This document shows, one piece after another, positions 9,101 to 20,251 of a DNA stretch of 64,000 nucleotides; positions within the stretch are counted from its first letter, which is position 1; every line of letters begins with the position of its first letter. The notes under the pieces were generated by a model. That model made no database searches, was not told where the DNA came from, and saw only the letters and a list, made by a program, of their open reading frames with translations. The position numbers and the translations under genes are program-made. This stretch comes from Anaerobacterium chartisolvens (lineage in GTDB: Bacteria > Bacillota > Clostridia > Acetivibrionales > DSM-27016): assembly GCF_003337415.1 (NCBI RefSeq), contig NZ_QPJT01000006.1, positions 151,066 to 215,065 on the forward strand. The letters are read 5' to 3'.

Positions 9101-10363
9101 ATGGGCAAAATTTACGGAAAGTACAGACGCAATATTTTGTACAAGACTCTTAAGACAGCTTTATTTATAGGGATGTCATTTTTGATTATGGCGGGGGGAA
9201 TGTTTGGAGGAAGGCTTCTGTCCGATACACATATTAGTATTATTAACAGAATTGATGTTGAGAGCTTTAAGTCTACGCTAAATAAGTCTCTACCCATAAT
9301 TGATACCATATATAACAGCGGCAATGTGGATTTTTCCTTTGCAAATGAGCTTAAGGGTGCTATAAAGGCGGTGTTTACGGTTGACTTAGGCAATCCTCTT
9401 ACAATAATTAATGCCCAGTCTCCGTTTATAGCAAGCTATTATAATAATGAATATCGTGCTCTTTTAAACCGTAAGGAGGGGAAAACAGCGAATAGAGTCC
9501 CAGAGCACGGGATATATGACAATGCCGGGCATAATGAGGGCAAGGAGGGAGTAAATCCCCCGTTTAAGGAGGATGCAAGCAGCATAGTATATGAGGATGA
9601 GAGAAGAAGCCCTGATTTGCAGACGATATATACCGGCAAAATTGCCGTTCAGAATGAGACAAAGTTTAAAGTAGATGATGCTGTTATAGATAAGCTTATT
9701 CAAGAGCCCTTAAAGCTTAATTTTGATAAAAAGGGGCCTCAAGTGCTTATTTATCACACACATACCTCCGAGGCATATCTTAGAAACGAAAAGGAGTTAG
9801 GCAAAAGCGGAATTCCCAACAGGAGCAGCGATAACAGGTACAATGTTGTAAGGATAGGAGAGGAGCTTGCAAAGGCGTTGGATAAAAAGGGTCTTGGCGT
9901 TGTCCATAACGGAACTGTCAACGACTATGACTATAACAGCTCTTATACTACCGGGTACAGAACAGTTACAAGCATATTAAAGGGTAACCCTTCAATTAAA
10001 GTGGTTCTGGATATACACAGAGACGGGCTGAGCTCGGATCAGCCCAAGCTGAGAGTTGTTTCTCAGATAAACAATAAAAATACCTCAAAGATAATGTTTG
10101 TGGTGGGAACGTCAAGCAGGCTTAAACACCCAAATTGGAGGGAAAACTTCAAGCTTGCGCTGAAGCTTCAGAAAAAGCTGGATTCCAAGTATCCCGGACT
10201 TACAAGGCCCTTGAATCTTAGTATGAACAGGTATAACCAGCATGTAACAGACGGAGCGCTGATTATAGAGGTGGGGGCGGACGGAAATACCGTTGAGGAA
10301 AGCTTAGAGAGTGTAAAATATCTTGCGGAGGCAATAGATGAAGTGCTGAAGGAAAATAAATAA
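9101..10363 (+). CDS. spoIIP: Stage II sporulation protein P, peptidoglycan hydrolase
   Basis: SpoIIP is an amidase/endopeptidase of the DMP (SpoIID-SpoIIM-SpoIIP) complex that degrades septal peptidoglycan during engulfment of the forespore. This 420-residue protein has an N-terminal transmembrane helix (about residues 15-38), a variable extracytoplasmic stalk, and a C-terminal Amidase_3-like domain: VLIYHTHTSEAYLR and VVLDIHRDGL carry the metal-binding histidines, with the late acidic strand ALIIEVG. Start ATG has the ribosome binding site GGAGG. The length fits the family, and the gene is strong evidence that the organism sporulates. Confidence 0.9.
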   Translation: MGKIYGKYRRNILYKTLKTALFIGMSFLIMAGGMFGGRLLSDTHISIINRIDVESFKSTLNKSLPIIDTIYNSGNVDFSFANELKGAIKAVFTVDLGNPLTIINAQSPFIASYYNNEYRALLNRKEGKTANRVPEHGIYDNAGHNEGKEGVNPPFKEDASSIVYEDERRSPDLQTIYTGKIAVQNETKFKVDDAVIDKLIQEPLKLNFDKKGPQVLIYHTHTSEAYLRNEKELGKSGIPNRSSDNRYNVVRIGEELAKALDKKGLGVVHNGTVNDYDYNSSYTTGYRTVTSILKGNPSIKVVLDIHRDGLSSDQPKLRVVSQINNKNTSKIMFVVGTSSRLKHPNWRENFKLALKLQKKLDSKYPGLTRPLNLSMNRYNQHVTDGALIIEVGADGNTVEESLESVKYLAEAIDEVLKENK

Positions 10364-10381
10364 TGCTCAAAATGGAAATAA

Positions 10382-10418
10382 TAAAATCACGGAGTGCTTT
10401 TATAGCTCCGTGATTTTA
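10382..10418 (+). terminator. Terminator of spoIIP
   Basis: Near-perfect 13-bp stem TAAAATCACGGAG/CTCCGTGATTTTA with an 11-nt loop, located 19 nt after the spoIIP stop. Confidence 0.85.
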
Positions 10419-10433
10419 TTGTTTGGGGGCGGT

Positions 10434-10730
10434 ATGCTGAAAATGAGCAGGGTTGAAAGCTTTAAGAGGGCAAGAAGGTATAGAGCAAAATGCATAATGA
10501 CGCTTGTTCTGTTTTTTACATTGGTTTTTGCGGGGGTATGCCTGTCGGATTATTCTGTAAACATGATCATGAAGAACCAGAGCAAAATAGAAATAATAAA
10601 GCTTGAGAAGAAGGATGACAGCTATATTATGGTTGATTTTATGAACCTTAAGCTTTATTTAAATACCTTATACGTTAAGGAGGACATTGAGAGGCTGAAG
10701 GCGGGAATACAAAGCTTTCTGGGGAAATGA
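10434..10730 (+). CDS. Small single-pass membrane protein of unknown function
   Basis: A 98-residue protein with a basic N-terminus (FKRARRYRAK), one transmembrane helix (about residues 21-38) and a charged extracytoplasmic part. I place the start at the ATG at 10434, which has the ribosome binding site GGGGGCGG; an earlier in-frame start at 10410 lies in the terminator stem. It follows spoIIP and precedes lepA in the same orientation. The gene order suggests a sporulation role, but no family was recognised. Confidence 0.6.
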   Translation: MLKMSRVESFKRARRYRAKCIMTLVLFFTLVFAGVCLSDYSVNMIMKNQSKIEIIKLEKKDDSYIMVDFMNLKLYLNTLYVKEDIERLKAGIQSFLGK

Positions 10731-10807
10731 TCGCATCCTTTATAAATTTTTAAAAGTATTTTTCATCAGAGCTTTAAATTGACCTGTTCACCTTTTAATA
10801 CATATGC

Positions 10808-10856
10808 TATAATGCAAGGGGGACATTCCTCTTAATTCACCGGGGAATGTCCCCCT
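10808..10856 (+). promoter_or_regulatory. lepA promoter -10 and leader hairpin
   Basis: TATAAT at 10808-10813 (the -35 is weak). Directly after it comes a 13-bp inverted repeat, AGGGGGACATTCC (10817-10829) with GGAATGTCCCCCT (10844-10856). If transcription starts near 10820, the RNA begins with this hairpin. A related GGGGACA...TGTCCCC repeat lies at 14884-14918, so it may be a dispersed element and not a lepA-specific control site. Confidence 0.5.
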
Positions 10857-10880
10857 AAATGCTCTTTTAATGAAAGGAAT

Positions 10881-12698
10881 ATGTTGATGGCAAGCGAAAG
10901 ACAGAAAAACATACGCAATTTTTGTATAATAGCCCATATAGATCACGGCAAATCCACTCTGGCGGACAGGCTGCTGGAAAAGACCGGCGTGCTTACAGCC
11001 AGAGAGATGGAGGAGCAGGTGCTCGATAACATGGATATTGAGCGTGAGAGGGGGATAACTATAAAATCACAGCCTGTCCGTATGATTTATAAGGCTTGCG
11101 ACGGTCAGGAGTATATATATAATCTTATAGACACCCCGGGGCATGTGGATTTCAATTATGAGGTATCGAGAAGCATTGCGGCATGTGAAGGCGCGATACT
11201 GGTGGTTGATGCAGCACAGGGAATAGAGGCCCAGACACTGGCAAATGTATACCTCGCATTAGAGCATAACTTAGAAATTATGCCTGTAATTAATAAAATT
11301 GATTTGCCGAGTGCCCAGCCTGACCATGTAAAGAAGGAAATAGAGGATGTTATAGGCCTTTTTGCCGGAGATGCTCCTATGGTTTCGGCTAAAAACGGAA
11401 TAAATATCGAGCAGGTGTTAGAAAGCATTGTATCGAAAATCCCATGCCCTGAAGGGGAGGAGGACGCGCCGCTTAGGGCACTTATATTCGACTCTTATTA
11501 TGACAGCTATAAGGGTGTAATAGTGTATATAAGAATTATGGAAGGGAGTGTAAAGGTAGGCGACAGCATAAAAATGATGTACACCGGAAAGGAATTTGTC
11601 GTCACCGAAACGGGATATTTCAGGCCGGGGACACTGCTTCCGCATGACGGGCTTATTTCGGGGGATGTCGGGTATATAGCGGCGAGCATTAAGAATGTAA
11701 GGGACACCAGAGTGGGAGATACCGTAACCCTTTCCGGCAATTCCGCAAAGGAGCCGCTTCCGGGATATAAAAAGGTCAATTCCATGGTGTTTTGTGGAAT
11801 ATACCCCGCTGACGGCGCCAAGTACGGCGACTTGAGAGATGCGCTGGAAAAGCTTCAGCTAAATGATGCCGCACTGACCTTTGAGCCCGAGTCCTCTATT
11901 GCGTTGGGGTTTGGCTTCAGGTGTGGATTTCTTGGGCTGCTTCACATGGAAATAATGCAGGAGCGTCTGGAAAGGGAATATAACCTTGATTTGGTGACTA
12001 CTGCGCCAAGTGTTATTTACAGGATTACTGCCACAGACGGTCAGGTGCTCAATATAGACAACCCCTCCAATCTTCCGCCCGTAGCTGAAATAGACAAAAT
12101 GGAGGAGCCGGTGGTAAAGGCGACCATTATGACTCCCATAGAGTATGTGGGGAACATAATGGAGCTGTCTCAGGAGAGAAGGGGAGTATATAAGGACATG
12201 TCCTATATTGATGAGGGCAGGGCCATTCTTACCTATGAAATGCCTTTAAACGAGATAATATACGACTTCTTCGACGCGTTGAAATCCAGAACTAAGGGAT
12301 ATGCTTCTCTTGACTATGAGCTTTTGGGGTATAAGGAATCGGATCTTGTAAAGCTTGACATAGTTTTAAACAACGAGATTGTTGATGCGCTGTCATTCAT
12401 TGTGCACAGGGAAAAGGCGTACTCAAGGGGAAGAAGAATGGCGGAGAAGCTGAAGGAATCAATTCACCGCCAGCAGTTTGAAATTCCCATTCAGGCCTGC
12501 ATAGGAGGGAAGATAATAGCACGGGAAACGGTTAAGGCATACAGAAAGGATGTCCTCGCAAAGTGCTACGGCGGGGATATAACCCGTAAAAAGAAGCTCC
12601 TTGAGAAGCAAAAGGAGGGCAAAAAGCGTATGCGGCAGGTAGGCAGCGTGGAGGTGCCCCAGGAGGCCTTTATGAGTGTGCTTAAGCTGGATACATAG
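10881..12698 (+). CDS. lepA: Elongation factor 4 (back-translocase LepA)
   Basis: Translational GTPase that acts on stalled or mispositioned ribosomes. 605 residues, the usual length. The G1 motif AHIDHGKST, switch [10 protein letters not shown] and NKIDLPSA are intact, followed by EF-G-like domains and the LepA-specific C-terminus ([16 protein letters not shown]). Start could be 10881 or the ATG at 10887; AAAGGAAT lies upstream. The gene is followed after 18 nt by the PHP phosphatase, so the two are probably cotranscribed. Confidence 0.95.
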   Translation: MLMASERQKNIRNFCIIAHIDHGKSTLADRLLEKTGVLTAREMEEQVLDNMDIERERGITIKSQPVRMIYKACDGQEYIYNLIDTPGHVDFNYEVSRSIAACEGAILVVDAAQGIEAQTLANVYLALEHNLEIMPVINKIDLPSAQPDHVKKEIEDVIGLFAGDAPMVSAKNGINIEQVLESIVSKIPCPEGEEDAPLRALIFDSYYDSYKGVIVYIRIMEGSVKVGDSIKMMYTGKEFVVTETGYFRPGTLLPHDGLISGDVGYIAASIKNVRDTRVGDTVTLSGNSAKEPLPGYKKVNSMVFCGIYPADGAKYGDLRDALEKLQLNDAALTFEPESSIALGFGFRCGFLGLLHMEIMQERLEREYNLDLVTTAPSVIYRITATDGQVLNIDNPSNLPPVAEIDKMEEPVVKATIMTPIEYVGNIMELSQERRGVYKDMSYIDEGRAILTYEMPLNEIIYDFFDALKSRTKGYASLDYELLGYKESDLVKLDIVLNNEIVDALSFIVHREKAYSRGRRMAEKLKESIHRQQFEIPIQACIGGKIIARETVKAYRKDVLAKCYGGDITRKKKLLEKQKEGKKRMRQVGSVEVPQEAFMSVLKLDT

Positions 12699-12716
12699 CT
12701 GTTGAGCGTGGGGGTG

Positions 12717-13517
12717 ATGGAGCTGTACGATTGTCATATACATTCAACATTTTCCCCTGACGGGAAATCCCGTGTTTCGGAATACGCGGATGTTATCGGC
12801 AAGGGTGGATTAAAGGGAATAGGCTTTGCCGAGCATCTGGACTTTTTGCCTGAGTGCGGGGCTTACGGATTTTTGGATTACCGAGGATATACAGCCTCCG
12901 TAAAAGAATACAGGGATAAGGGCTATGCTGTGTATGCCGGTGCGGAGGTTGATTACTCCCTCAGTGTTCAGCAGGAGATCTTAAAAAGGCTGAACGAGGA
13001 GAGCTACGATTTTACCATATGCTCCATACACAATGCGGGGGGAAGGCCGGTATCCGACAGAAAGACGGAGCATTTTTACGACAGGGACATATTTTTTAAT
13101 ACAATAGAAAGCTACTATAAGGAACTGAAAAGCAGCATTAAGGTAGAGGTGTTTGACGCAATAGGACATATAGGGGTTTTCAGGAGGCATCTTACCGAGG
13201 ATTTTTATAGGGATGAAAAGCTGAACAGATGGCTGGATGAGTTAGACGATGAGGTTGCCAGGCTGTGTGCGTCGTCGGACAAAATTGTGGAGGTCAATTC
13301 CTCGGGGCTTTTTTCAGCCTGTAATTCAATCCTTCCCCGCGTTTCCATATTGAAGGCATATTTTAATTACAGGGGAAGGCGTGTTTGCATGAGCAGTGAT
13401 GCACATGATGTGCTTCATACCGCAAGGGGTTTTGACACGGTGAGGGAAATCCTTCTTGACATAGGGTTTAGGCATGTGTATTTGCCCTGGGACAAGGAGC
13501 ACCCTGCGAACCTTTAA
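12717..13517 (+). CDS. PHP-domain phosphoesterase, histidinol-phosphatase family
   Basis: A 266-residue PHP (polymerase and histidinol phosphatase) protein. Metal-binding signatures are visible: DCHIHSTFSPDG at the N-terminus, GFAEHLD, GAEVDYS, FTICSIHN, and SSDAHD near the C-terminus. This matches the HisK/HisJ type that dephosphorylates L-histidinol phosphate in histidine biosynthesis, but no other his gene is nearby and related PHP enzymes act on other phosphoesters, so the substrate is uncertain. Start is the ATG at 12717 or the GTG at 12708; both lie in or next to GGGGGTG, so the choice is not secure. Confidence 0.8.
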   Translation: MELYDCHIHSTFSPDGKSRVSEYADVIGKGGLKGIGFAEHLDFLPECGAYGFLDYRGYTASVKEYRDKGYAVYAGAEVDYSLSVQQEILKRLNEESYDFTICSIHNAGGRPVSDRKTEHFYDRDIFFNTIESYYKELKSSIKVEVFDAIGHIGVFRRHLTEDFYRDEKLNRWLDELDDEVARLCASSDKIVEVNSSGLFSACNSILPRVSILKAYFNYRGRRVCMSSDAHDVLHTARGFDTVREILLDIGFRHVYLPWDKEHPANL

Positions 13518-13579
13518 AAATTGGTTTAGAATGTCGAGGTTTTTTCGATATTCTCCATGAACATTGTATTATAGAAATC

Positions 13580-13668
13580 GTAGGGGCAGACCTGCGTGTC
13601 TGCCCTTAAATTGCCGGGAAACGCGGAACACGGAGAAATTCAGGGCAGACACATAGGTCTGCCCCTAC
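13580..13668. repeat. Inverted-repeat element of the GGGGCAGAC type
   Basis: An 89-nt element with GTAGGGGCAGACCT at the left end and AGGTCTGCCCCTAC at the right, plus inner GTGTCTGCCC/GGGCAGACAC arms. It lies alone in the gap between the PHP gene and hemW, next to a separate hairpin at 13529-13554. It looks like a small dispersed palindromic (REP/MITE-like) element and contains no ORF. Confidence 0.75.
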
Positions 13669-13734
13669 AGCGAATAATGAAATCGTTTAAAACAATTACG
13701 ATTTTTAAAACAGGGAGGTTCGCAGGACAAAATC

Positions 13735-14883
13735 ATGCATTCGGAGATTGAAGGTATAGGGTTATATATTCACGTGCCGTTTTGCAAATCCAAATGCCGT
13801 TATTGCGATTTTAATTCATTTTCGGGCAGGGATCAGCTTATCCCGGCCTATTTTAATGCAGTGGCAAAGGAGCTTGTGCAATATGGTGATAAATTGAGAG
13901 GACTTAGGGTGGATACCGTTTTTATAGGCGGAGGAACACCCTCTTTTGTAGACCCTGCATATATATATGAATTAATGGAGCTGTGCGTAAAGACATTTGA
14001 AATATGCCGTAATGCGGAAATTACCATTGAAGCAAACCCCGGAACCCTTAGCGTTGAAAAGCTCACGCTCTATAGGCAGGCGGGCATAAACAGGCTGAGC
14101 ATGGGGCTTCAGGCGTACCAGAAAAATTTGCTCGGGCTGATGGGCAGAATTCATACGGCGGAAGATTTTATTTCTAATTTTAAGGATGCCAGAAAAGCCG
14201 GATTTGAAAATATAAATGCCGATTTGATTTTCGGGCTGCCGGGACAGACATTAAAGGATTGGGAGGAGACGATTGAGGGAGCCCTTCGGTGGGAGCCAGA
14301 GCATTTATCGTGCTACAGCCTTAAGATAGAAGACGGTACGGTATTCGGGCAAATGCTTGACAGGGGGGAGCTTTGTCCTGCCGACGATGAGCAGGACAGG
14401 GAAATGTATTATCTTGCGATAAAAAGATTAGGGCAAGCGGGCCTGCGGCATTATGAAATATCCAACTTTGCAAGGCCCGGATATGAATGCCGCCACAATA
14501 TTAAGTACTGGAGGACTTGCAGGTATATAGGGGTGGGACCGGGAGCCCATTCGTATTTTGACGGCAAAAGATACGGCAACATATGCGATATTGAAAATTA
14601 TATAAAATGCATTGATAATGGGCAAAATACTGCTGAAAATATAGAGCATATATATAAGAAGGATGAAATATCGGAATTTGTAATTTTGGGCCTCAGACTG
14701 ACACAGGGAATAGATATCAGTGAATTCCGGCAAAGATTCGGCCGGGAGATTTTTGACATCTACGGTATGCAAATTAAGGAACTGACGGAAAAGGGACTGC
14801 TGGAATGCATGGGAAGCAGGCTTGCTCTGTCTTCAAAGGGCCTGGATCTGGCAAACAGCGTTTTCGTGGAGCTAATAAGGTAA
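13735..14883 (+). CDS. hemW: HemW-type radical SAM heme chaperone
   Basis: A 382-residue radical SAM protein of the HemN/HemW family. Cys17, Cys21 and Cys24 form the CxxxCxxC cluster motif within PFCKSKCRYCDF, followed by FIGGGTPS and the family box HYEISNFARPG. HemW proteins insert heme into target proteins and are usually found, as here, directly upstream of hrcA in Firmicutes; older annotations call them oxygen-independent coproporphyrinogen III oxidase. The length and the lack of the HemN-specific N-terminal extension favour HemW. Confidence 0.88.
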   Translation: MHSEIEGIGLYIHVPFCKSKCRYCDFNSFSGRDQLIPAYFNAVAKELVQYGDKLRGLRVDTVFIGGGTPSFVDPAYIYELMELCVKTFEICRNAEITIEANPGTLSVEKLTLYRQAGINRLSMGLQAYQKNLLGLMGRIHTAEDFISNFKDARKAGFENINADLIFGLPGQTLKDWEETIEGALRWEPEHLSCYSLKIEDGTVFGQMLDRGELCPADDEQDREMYYLAIKRLGQAGLRHYEISNFARPGYECRHNIKYWRTCRYIGVGPGAHSYFDGKRYGNICDIENYIKCIDNGQNTAENIEHIYKKDEISEFVILGLRLTQGIDISEFRQRFGREIFDIYGMQIKELTEKGLLECMGSRLALSSKGLDLANSVFVELIR

Positions 14884-14918
14884 GGGGACACACCTCTCCT
14901 TCGTCGAGGAATGTCCCC
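14884..14918. repeat. Small inverted repeat after hemW
   Basis: GGGGACA at 14884-14890 and TGTCCCC at 14912-14918, with CCTC/GAGG inside. Similar to the repeat in the lepA leader (10817-10856). It may also act as the hemW terminator, although no T-run follows. Confidence 0.5.
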
Positions 14919-14941
14919 TGAGTGTCACTTGAAAAAATTAC

Positions 14942-15007
14942 TTGACAAACAAAAAATACGGTGGTATTTTTAGAATAGAATTAGCACTCGATATCAATGA
15001 GTGCTAA
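14942..15007 (+). promoter_or_regulatory. Heat-shock promoter and CIRCE operator
   Basis: Promoter TTGACA (14942-14947), 17-nt spacer, TATTTT (14965-14970). The operator TTAGCACTC-N9-GAGTGCTAA at 14981-15007 is a perfect CIRCE element, the binding site of the HrcA repressor. It therefore gives an autoregulated, heat-inducible hrcA-grpE-dnaK-dnaJ operon. Confidence 0.95.
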
Positions 15008-15021
15008 CAAAGGGGGTGCTG

Positions 15022-16086
15022 ATGATGTTTTTAGATGATAGAAAAATGAGAATACTTAGGGCTATTATCGACGACTACATTAATACTGCCGAGCCTATAG
15101 GTTCAAGAACTATTGCCAGAAAGCACGAGCTTGGCTTAAGCTCCGCCACAATAAGAAATGAAATGGCGGATCTTGAGGATATGGGATATCTGGCCCAGCC
15201 GCATACCTCTGCCGGAAGAATTCCTTCCGACAAAGGCTACAGGCTCTATGTGGATCAGCTTATGCGTGCCTCTGATTTGAGTATTGAAGACATAGAACAC
15301 ATAAGAAGATCTATGGAGATAAAGATAAATGAATTGGGACAGCTCATGAAGCAGGCTTCATTGGTTATGTCGAAAATCACTAAATATACATCTATGGCTA
15401 TGATACCCCAGACCAATAAGATTGCTCTGAAGGCTGTTCAGGTTGTTCCTGTTGAGGTTGGGAAGGCTTTGATAATCATAGTTACCAATACAGGAATTGT
15501 AAGAAACGGTCTTATAAGGATATCGGAAAGCATTACTCCCGATCTGCTTATAAAGGTATCCAATGTGTTTAATGACAAATTAAGCGGCCTTACCCTAGAG
15601 CAGATAAATTTTCCTCTTATAAAGGAAATAGAATATGAAATGGGAATGGCAAAGGAGATACTGCTTCCTATTCTGGATGGGGTGGCTGACTGTATCAACC
15701 AGACAGATACTTCAGAGGTTTACCTTGACGGTACCACAAATATTTTAAATTACCCTGAGTTCAGGGATGTAATTAAGGCCAAGGAGTTCTTAGACACGCT
15801 GGATGAAAAGGATATACTTTGCAGGATTTTAAAGGGAGCTTCCTCCTCAAAGGGAGTAACCATTCAAATCGGCGCTGAAAATGAAATGAAGGAAATAAAG
15901 GACTGCAGCCTGATTACCACGACATATTCCCTTGGCAATATAATCATAGGCTCTATAGGGATAATAGGCCCCACACGAATGGAATATTCAAGGGTTATAT
16001 CTACTATGAATTATATAAGGGAGAAAATCAATCAGGAACTGAATAAGCTTATAGGCTCACAGCCTGACGGCAGCTCGACGGAGTAA
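15022..16086 (+). CDS. hrcA: Heat-inducible transcription repressor HrcA
   Basis: DNA-binding repressor of class I heat-shock genes; binds CIRCE and is kept active by GroEL in other Firmicutes. 354 residues with the N-terminal winged helix (RKMRILRAIIDDYI; SSATIRNEMADLEDMGYL; PHTSAGRIPSDKGYR) and the usual dimerisation/GAF-like C-terminal part. I place the start at the ATG at 15022 behind AAAGGGGG; an in-frame GTG at 15001 lies inside the CIRCE operator and would be wrong. First gene of the operon. Confidence 0.95.
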   Translation: MMFLDDRKMRILRAIIDDYINTAEPIGSRTIARKHELGLSSATIRNEMADLEDMGYLAQPHTSAGRIPSDKGYRLYVDQLMRASDLSIEDIEHIRRSMEIKINELGQLMKQASLVMSKITKYTSMAMIPQTNKIALKAVQVVPVEVGKALIIIVTNTGIVRNGLIRISESITPDLLIKVSNVFNDKLSGLTLEQINFPLIKEIEYEMGMAKEILLPILDGVADCINQTDTSEVYLDGTTNILNYPEFRDVIKAKEFLDTLDEKDILCRILKGASSSKGVTIQIGAENEMKEIKDCSLITTTYSLGNIIIGSIGIIGPTRMEYSRVISTMNYIREKINQELNKLIGSQPDGSSTE

Positions 16087-16153
16087 ATTTAGTTAAGAAA
16101 TATCTGTTTGCAAGCTAAAATTTTAGAGGTGTAGGAGGTTGGACTAAAATACA

Positions 16154-16792
16154 ATGAAAAGGGAAGATGGCAATTTACAAAGATCCAATGATGAGAATGC
16201 TTCAAGTGAGGCATGTAAGAATGAATGCCCTGAAAATAATGATGAGTTAAAAGATACTGAATGCATGGATACCGGCTGCTGTGAGTCCGAAGGGACGGAG
16301 GCGGGCTGCACCGAAAAGGAACTGGAGGCATTAAAAAGCCGGCTTGAGGAAAAATCCTCCAAGTGCGAGGAGTATATGTCCGCGCTGCAGAGAATGGCTG
16401 CGGAGTTTGACAATTACAAAAAAAGAACCGCAAAGGAAAAGGAGACTCAATATGTAGAAGCGGTGGCAGAGGCAGTAAGTGCGTTTTTGCCTGTGGCTGA
16501 CAATATGGAGCGTGCCTTAGACGCATCCGCCAAGGTGGGAGAGGCTGGTGAGGCAGGTTCTCTAAAGGACGGGATTCTGCTTATGTTCAGGCAGATGAAG
16601 GATGTAATGAAGGGACTGAATGTTGAGGAAATTAAAAGTGTAGGTGAAAAGTTTGATCCCATTCTGCATAACGCAGTAATGCATATAGAGGATGAGAATG
16701 CCGGAGAGAGTACTGTTGTTGAGGAGTTTCAAAAGGGCTATAAAATCGGGGATAAGGTAATAAGGCACAGTATGGTGAAGGTTGCCAATTAG
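16154..16792 (+). CDS. grpE: Nucleotide exchange factor GrpE
   Basis: Cochaperone that releases ADP from DnaK. 212 residues: an acidic, Cys-rich low-complexity N-terminus (with CNE/CTE-type motifs not typical of most GrpE), a long coiled coil (about residues 54-110, with EFDNYKKRTAKEKE) and the C-terminal beta domain ending VRHSMVKVAN-like (VIRHSMVKVAN). The AGGAGG is about 15 nt before the ATG, farther than usual; the in-frame TTG at 16139 is followed by a stop, so ATG 16154 stands. Confidence 0.93.
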   Translation: MKREDGNLQRSNDENASSEACKNECPENNDELKDTECMDTGCCESEGTEAGCTEKELEALKSRLEEKSSKCEEYMSALQRMAAEFDNYKKRTAKEKETQYVEAVAEAVSAFLPVADNMERALDASAKVGEAGEAGSLKDGILLMFRQMKDVMKGLNVEEIKSVGEKFDPILHNAVMHIEDENAGESTVVEEFQKGYKIGDKVIRHSMVKVAN

Positions 16793-16883
16793 TGGCATGA
16801 GGGGCATATGATTTTTTAGTTCTACATAAATTTTTATTATGGGAATAAGAAAGTATGAAAATATAATTAATTTTTATTTTTAG

Positions 16884-18749
<1,866 letters not shown>

Positions 18750-18776
18750 AACATAATTTAAAATATAAAGTGGAAC

Positions 18777-18914
18777 AACAGGCCAAAGTCATTTAGAAGC
18801 AAGAAGCTCTGACGGTTTGCCGGCAGGGGTCTTCCGGGTTTCTTCATGAGAAAGCTGACGGACAATGTTCGGGTTTTGGGATCAGCCTTCTCTGCAAATG
18901 GCTTTGGCCTGTTT
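18777..18914. repeat. Long inverted repeat between dnaK and dnaJ
   Basis: AACAGGCCAAAGTCATTT at the left pairs with AAATGGCTTTGGCCTGTT at the right (one mismatch/wobble), giving an approximately 135-nt element. Further weaker pairing extends inward (AGAAGCAAGAAGCT against AGCCTTCTCTGC). It fills most of the 320-nt dnaK-dnaJ gap. It could be a MITE-like insertion or an RNA structure that attenuates or processes the dnaK-dnaJ transcript. Confidence 0.7.
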
Positions 18915-19070
18915 AAGCGTATATAAAAGCACCTGTCAGTATAAATTTGTTTGTAAACCTTATTATCCATATGCTATAATATTTCGCAGGTGTCATAGAA
19001 ATTTTGGGAGGCTTGAAAGGGGATACATGCTGACCCCCAAGGCTCTTTAATTAGAGAAGGAGTTGATTGG

Positions 19071-20210
19071 ATGGCAAACAAAAGGGATTATTATGAAGTC
19101 CTTGGTGTTGAAAGAGGTGCCTCCGATGCTGATATAAAAAAAGCGTACAGAAAGCTGGCAAAGCAGTACCACCCCGATATGAATCCAGGCGATAAGGCCG
19201 CCGAGGCGAAGTTTAAGGAGGCCAATGAGGCTTATGAAATCCTAAGTGATTCCCAGAAGAGGGCGCAGTACGACCAGTTTGGGCACGCAGGAACTGATCC
19301 CAACGGCTTTGGGGGAGGCTTCAGTTCCGATTTTGATTTCGGGGGCATCGGAGATATTTTTGAGTCCTTTTTCGGAGGTGCAGGCTTTGGAGGAAGGTCT
19401 GCAAGGAGCAAGGGAGGCCCTCAGAAGGGTGCTGATCTTAAATATGCAATGGAAATTGCTTTTGAGGAGGCGGCCTTCGGAGTGGAAAGGGAAATAAGCA
19501 TAAACAGAATGGAGAACTGCGGTACATGCTCAGGCTCAGGCTCAAAGCCCGGATCAACAAGCTCAACCTGCAAGCACTGTAACGGCACCGGGCAGGTACA
19601 ATATAAGCAGAGTACACCCTTTGGGCAGTTTGTAAACGTTAAAACCTGTGACGTTTGTCATGGAGAGGGTAAAATAATTACAGACCCTTGTCCTAAATGC
19701 AACGGAAAGGGACGTATAAGAAAAAGCGTAAAAATAAAAATAAATGTACCGGCGGGGATTGATGACGGACAGACAATATCCTTAAGAGGAGAGGGAGAGC
19801 CCGGAACAAAGGGAGGGCCGTCGGGAGACCTGTTTATAACAATGAGAGTAAAGCCTCACGCACTGTTTCAGAGGCAGGGCAATGATGTTGTGTGTGAAAT
19901 GCCCATAACCTTTGTGCAGGCTGTTTTGGGTTGTGAGCTTGAGGTTCCCACTCTGGACGGCAAGGTGAAATACTCCATACCCGAGGGTACGCAGACCGGA
20001 TCGGTATTCAGGCTTAAGACAAAGGGGATACCCTTCTTAAGAGGAAACGGCAGGGGAGATCAATATGTTAAGGTGAATGTTGAGGTACCCAAAAAGCTGA
20101 ATGAAAAGCAAAAGTCCCTTTTAAAGGAGTTTGCGGAATTAAGCGGTGATGATTGCCATGAGCAGAGGAAAAGCTTTTTTGACAAAATGAAAAACGCATT
20201 GGGAATGTAG
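19071..20210 (+). CDS. dnaJ: Chaperone DnaJ (Hsp40)
   Basis: Cochaperone that delivers substrates to DnaK and stimulates its ATPase. 379 residues: J domain (residues 1-70) with the HPD motif in YHPDMNPGD, a Gly/Phe-rich linker, four zinc-binding CxxCxGxG repeats ([32 protein letters not shown]), and C-terminal substrate-binding domains. GAAGGAG precedes the ATG. Last chaperone gene of the operon; prmA follows after 41 nt. Confidence 0.96.
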   Translation: MANKRDYYEVLGVERGASDADIKKAYRKLAKQYHPDMNPGDKAAEAKFKEANEAYEILSDSQKRAQYDQFGHAGTDPNGFGGGFSSDFDFGGIGDIFESFFGGAGFGGRSARSKGGPQKGADLKYAMEIAFEEAAFGVEREISINRMENCGTCSGSGSKPGSTSSTCKHCNGTGQVQYKQSTPFGQFVNVKTCDVCHGEGKIITDPCPKCNGKGRIRKSVKIKINVPAGIDDGQTISLRGEGEPGTKGGPSGDLFITMRVKPHALFQRQGNDVVCEMPITFVQAVLGCELEVPTLDGKVKYSIPEGTQTGSVFRLKTKGIPFLRGNGRGDQYVKVNVEVPKKLNEKQKSLLKEFAELSGDDCHEQRKSFFDKMKNALGM

Positions 20211-20251
20211 CTGTGGAAGCTTACTATTGCTAAAGCTGAAAGGAGCAGGGC

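Noticed and set aside
15001..15021. hrcA start at the GTG at 15001
   Set aside because: This codon is part of the CIRCE operator; the ATG at 15022 has the ribosome binding site AAAGGGGG.
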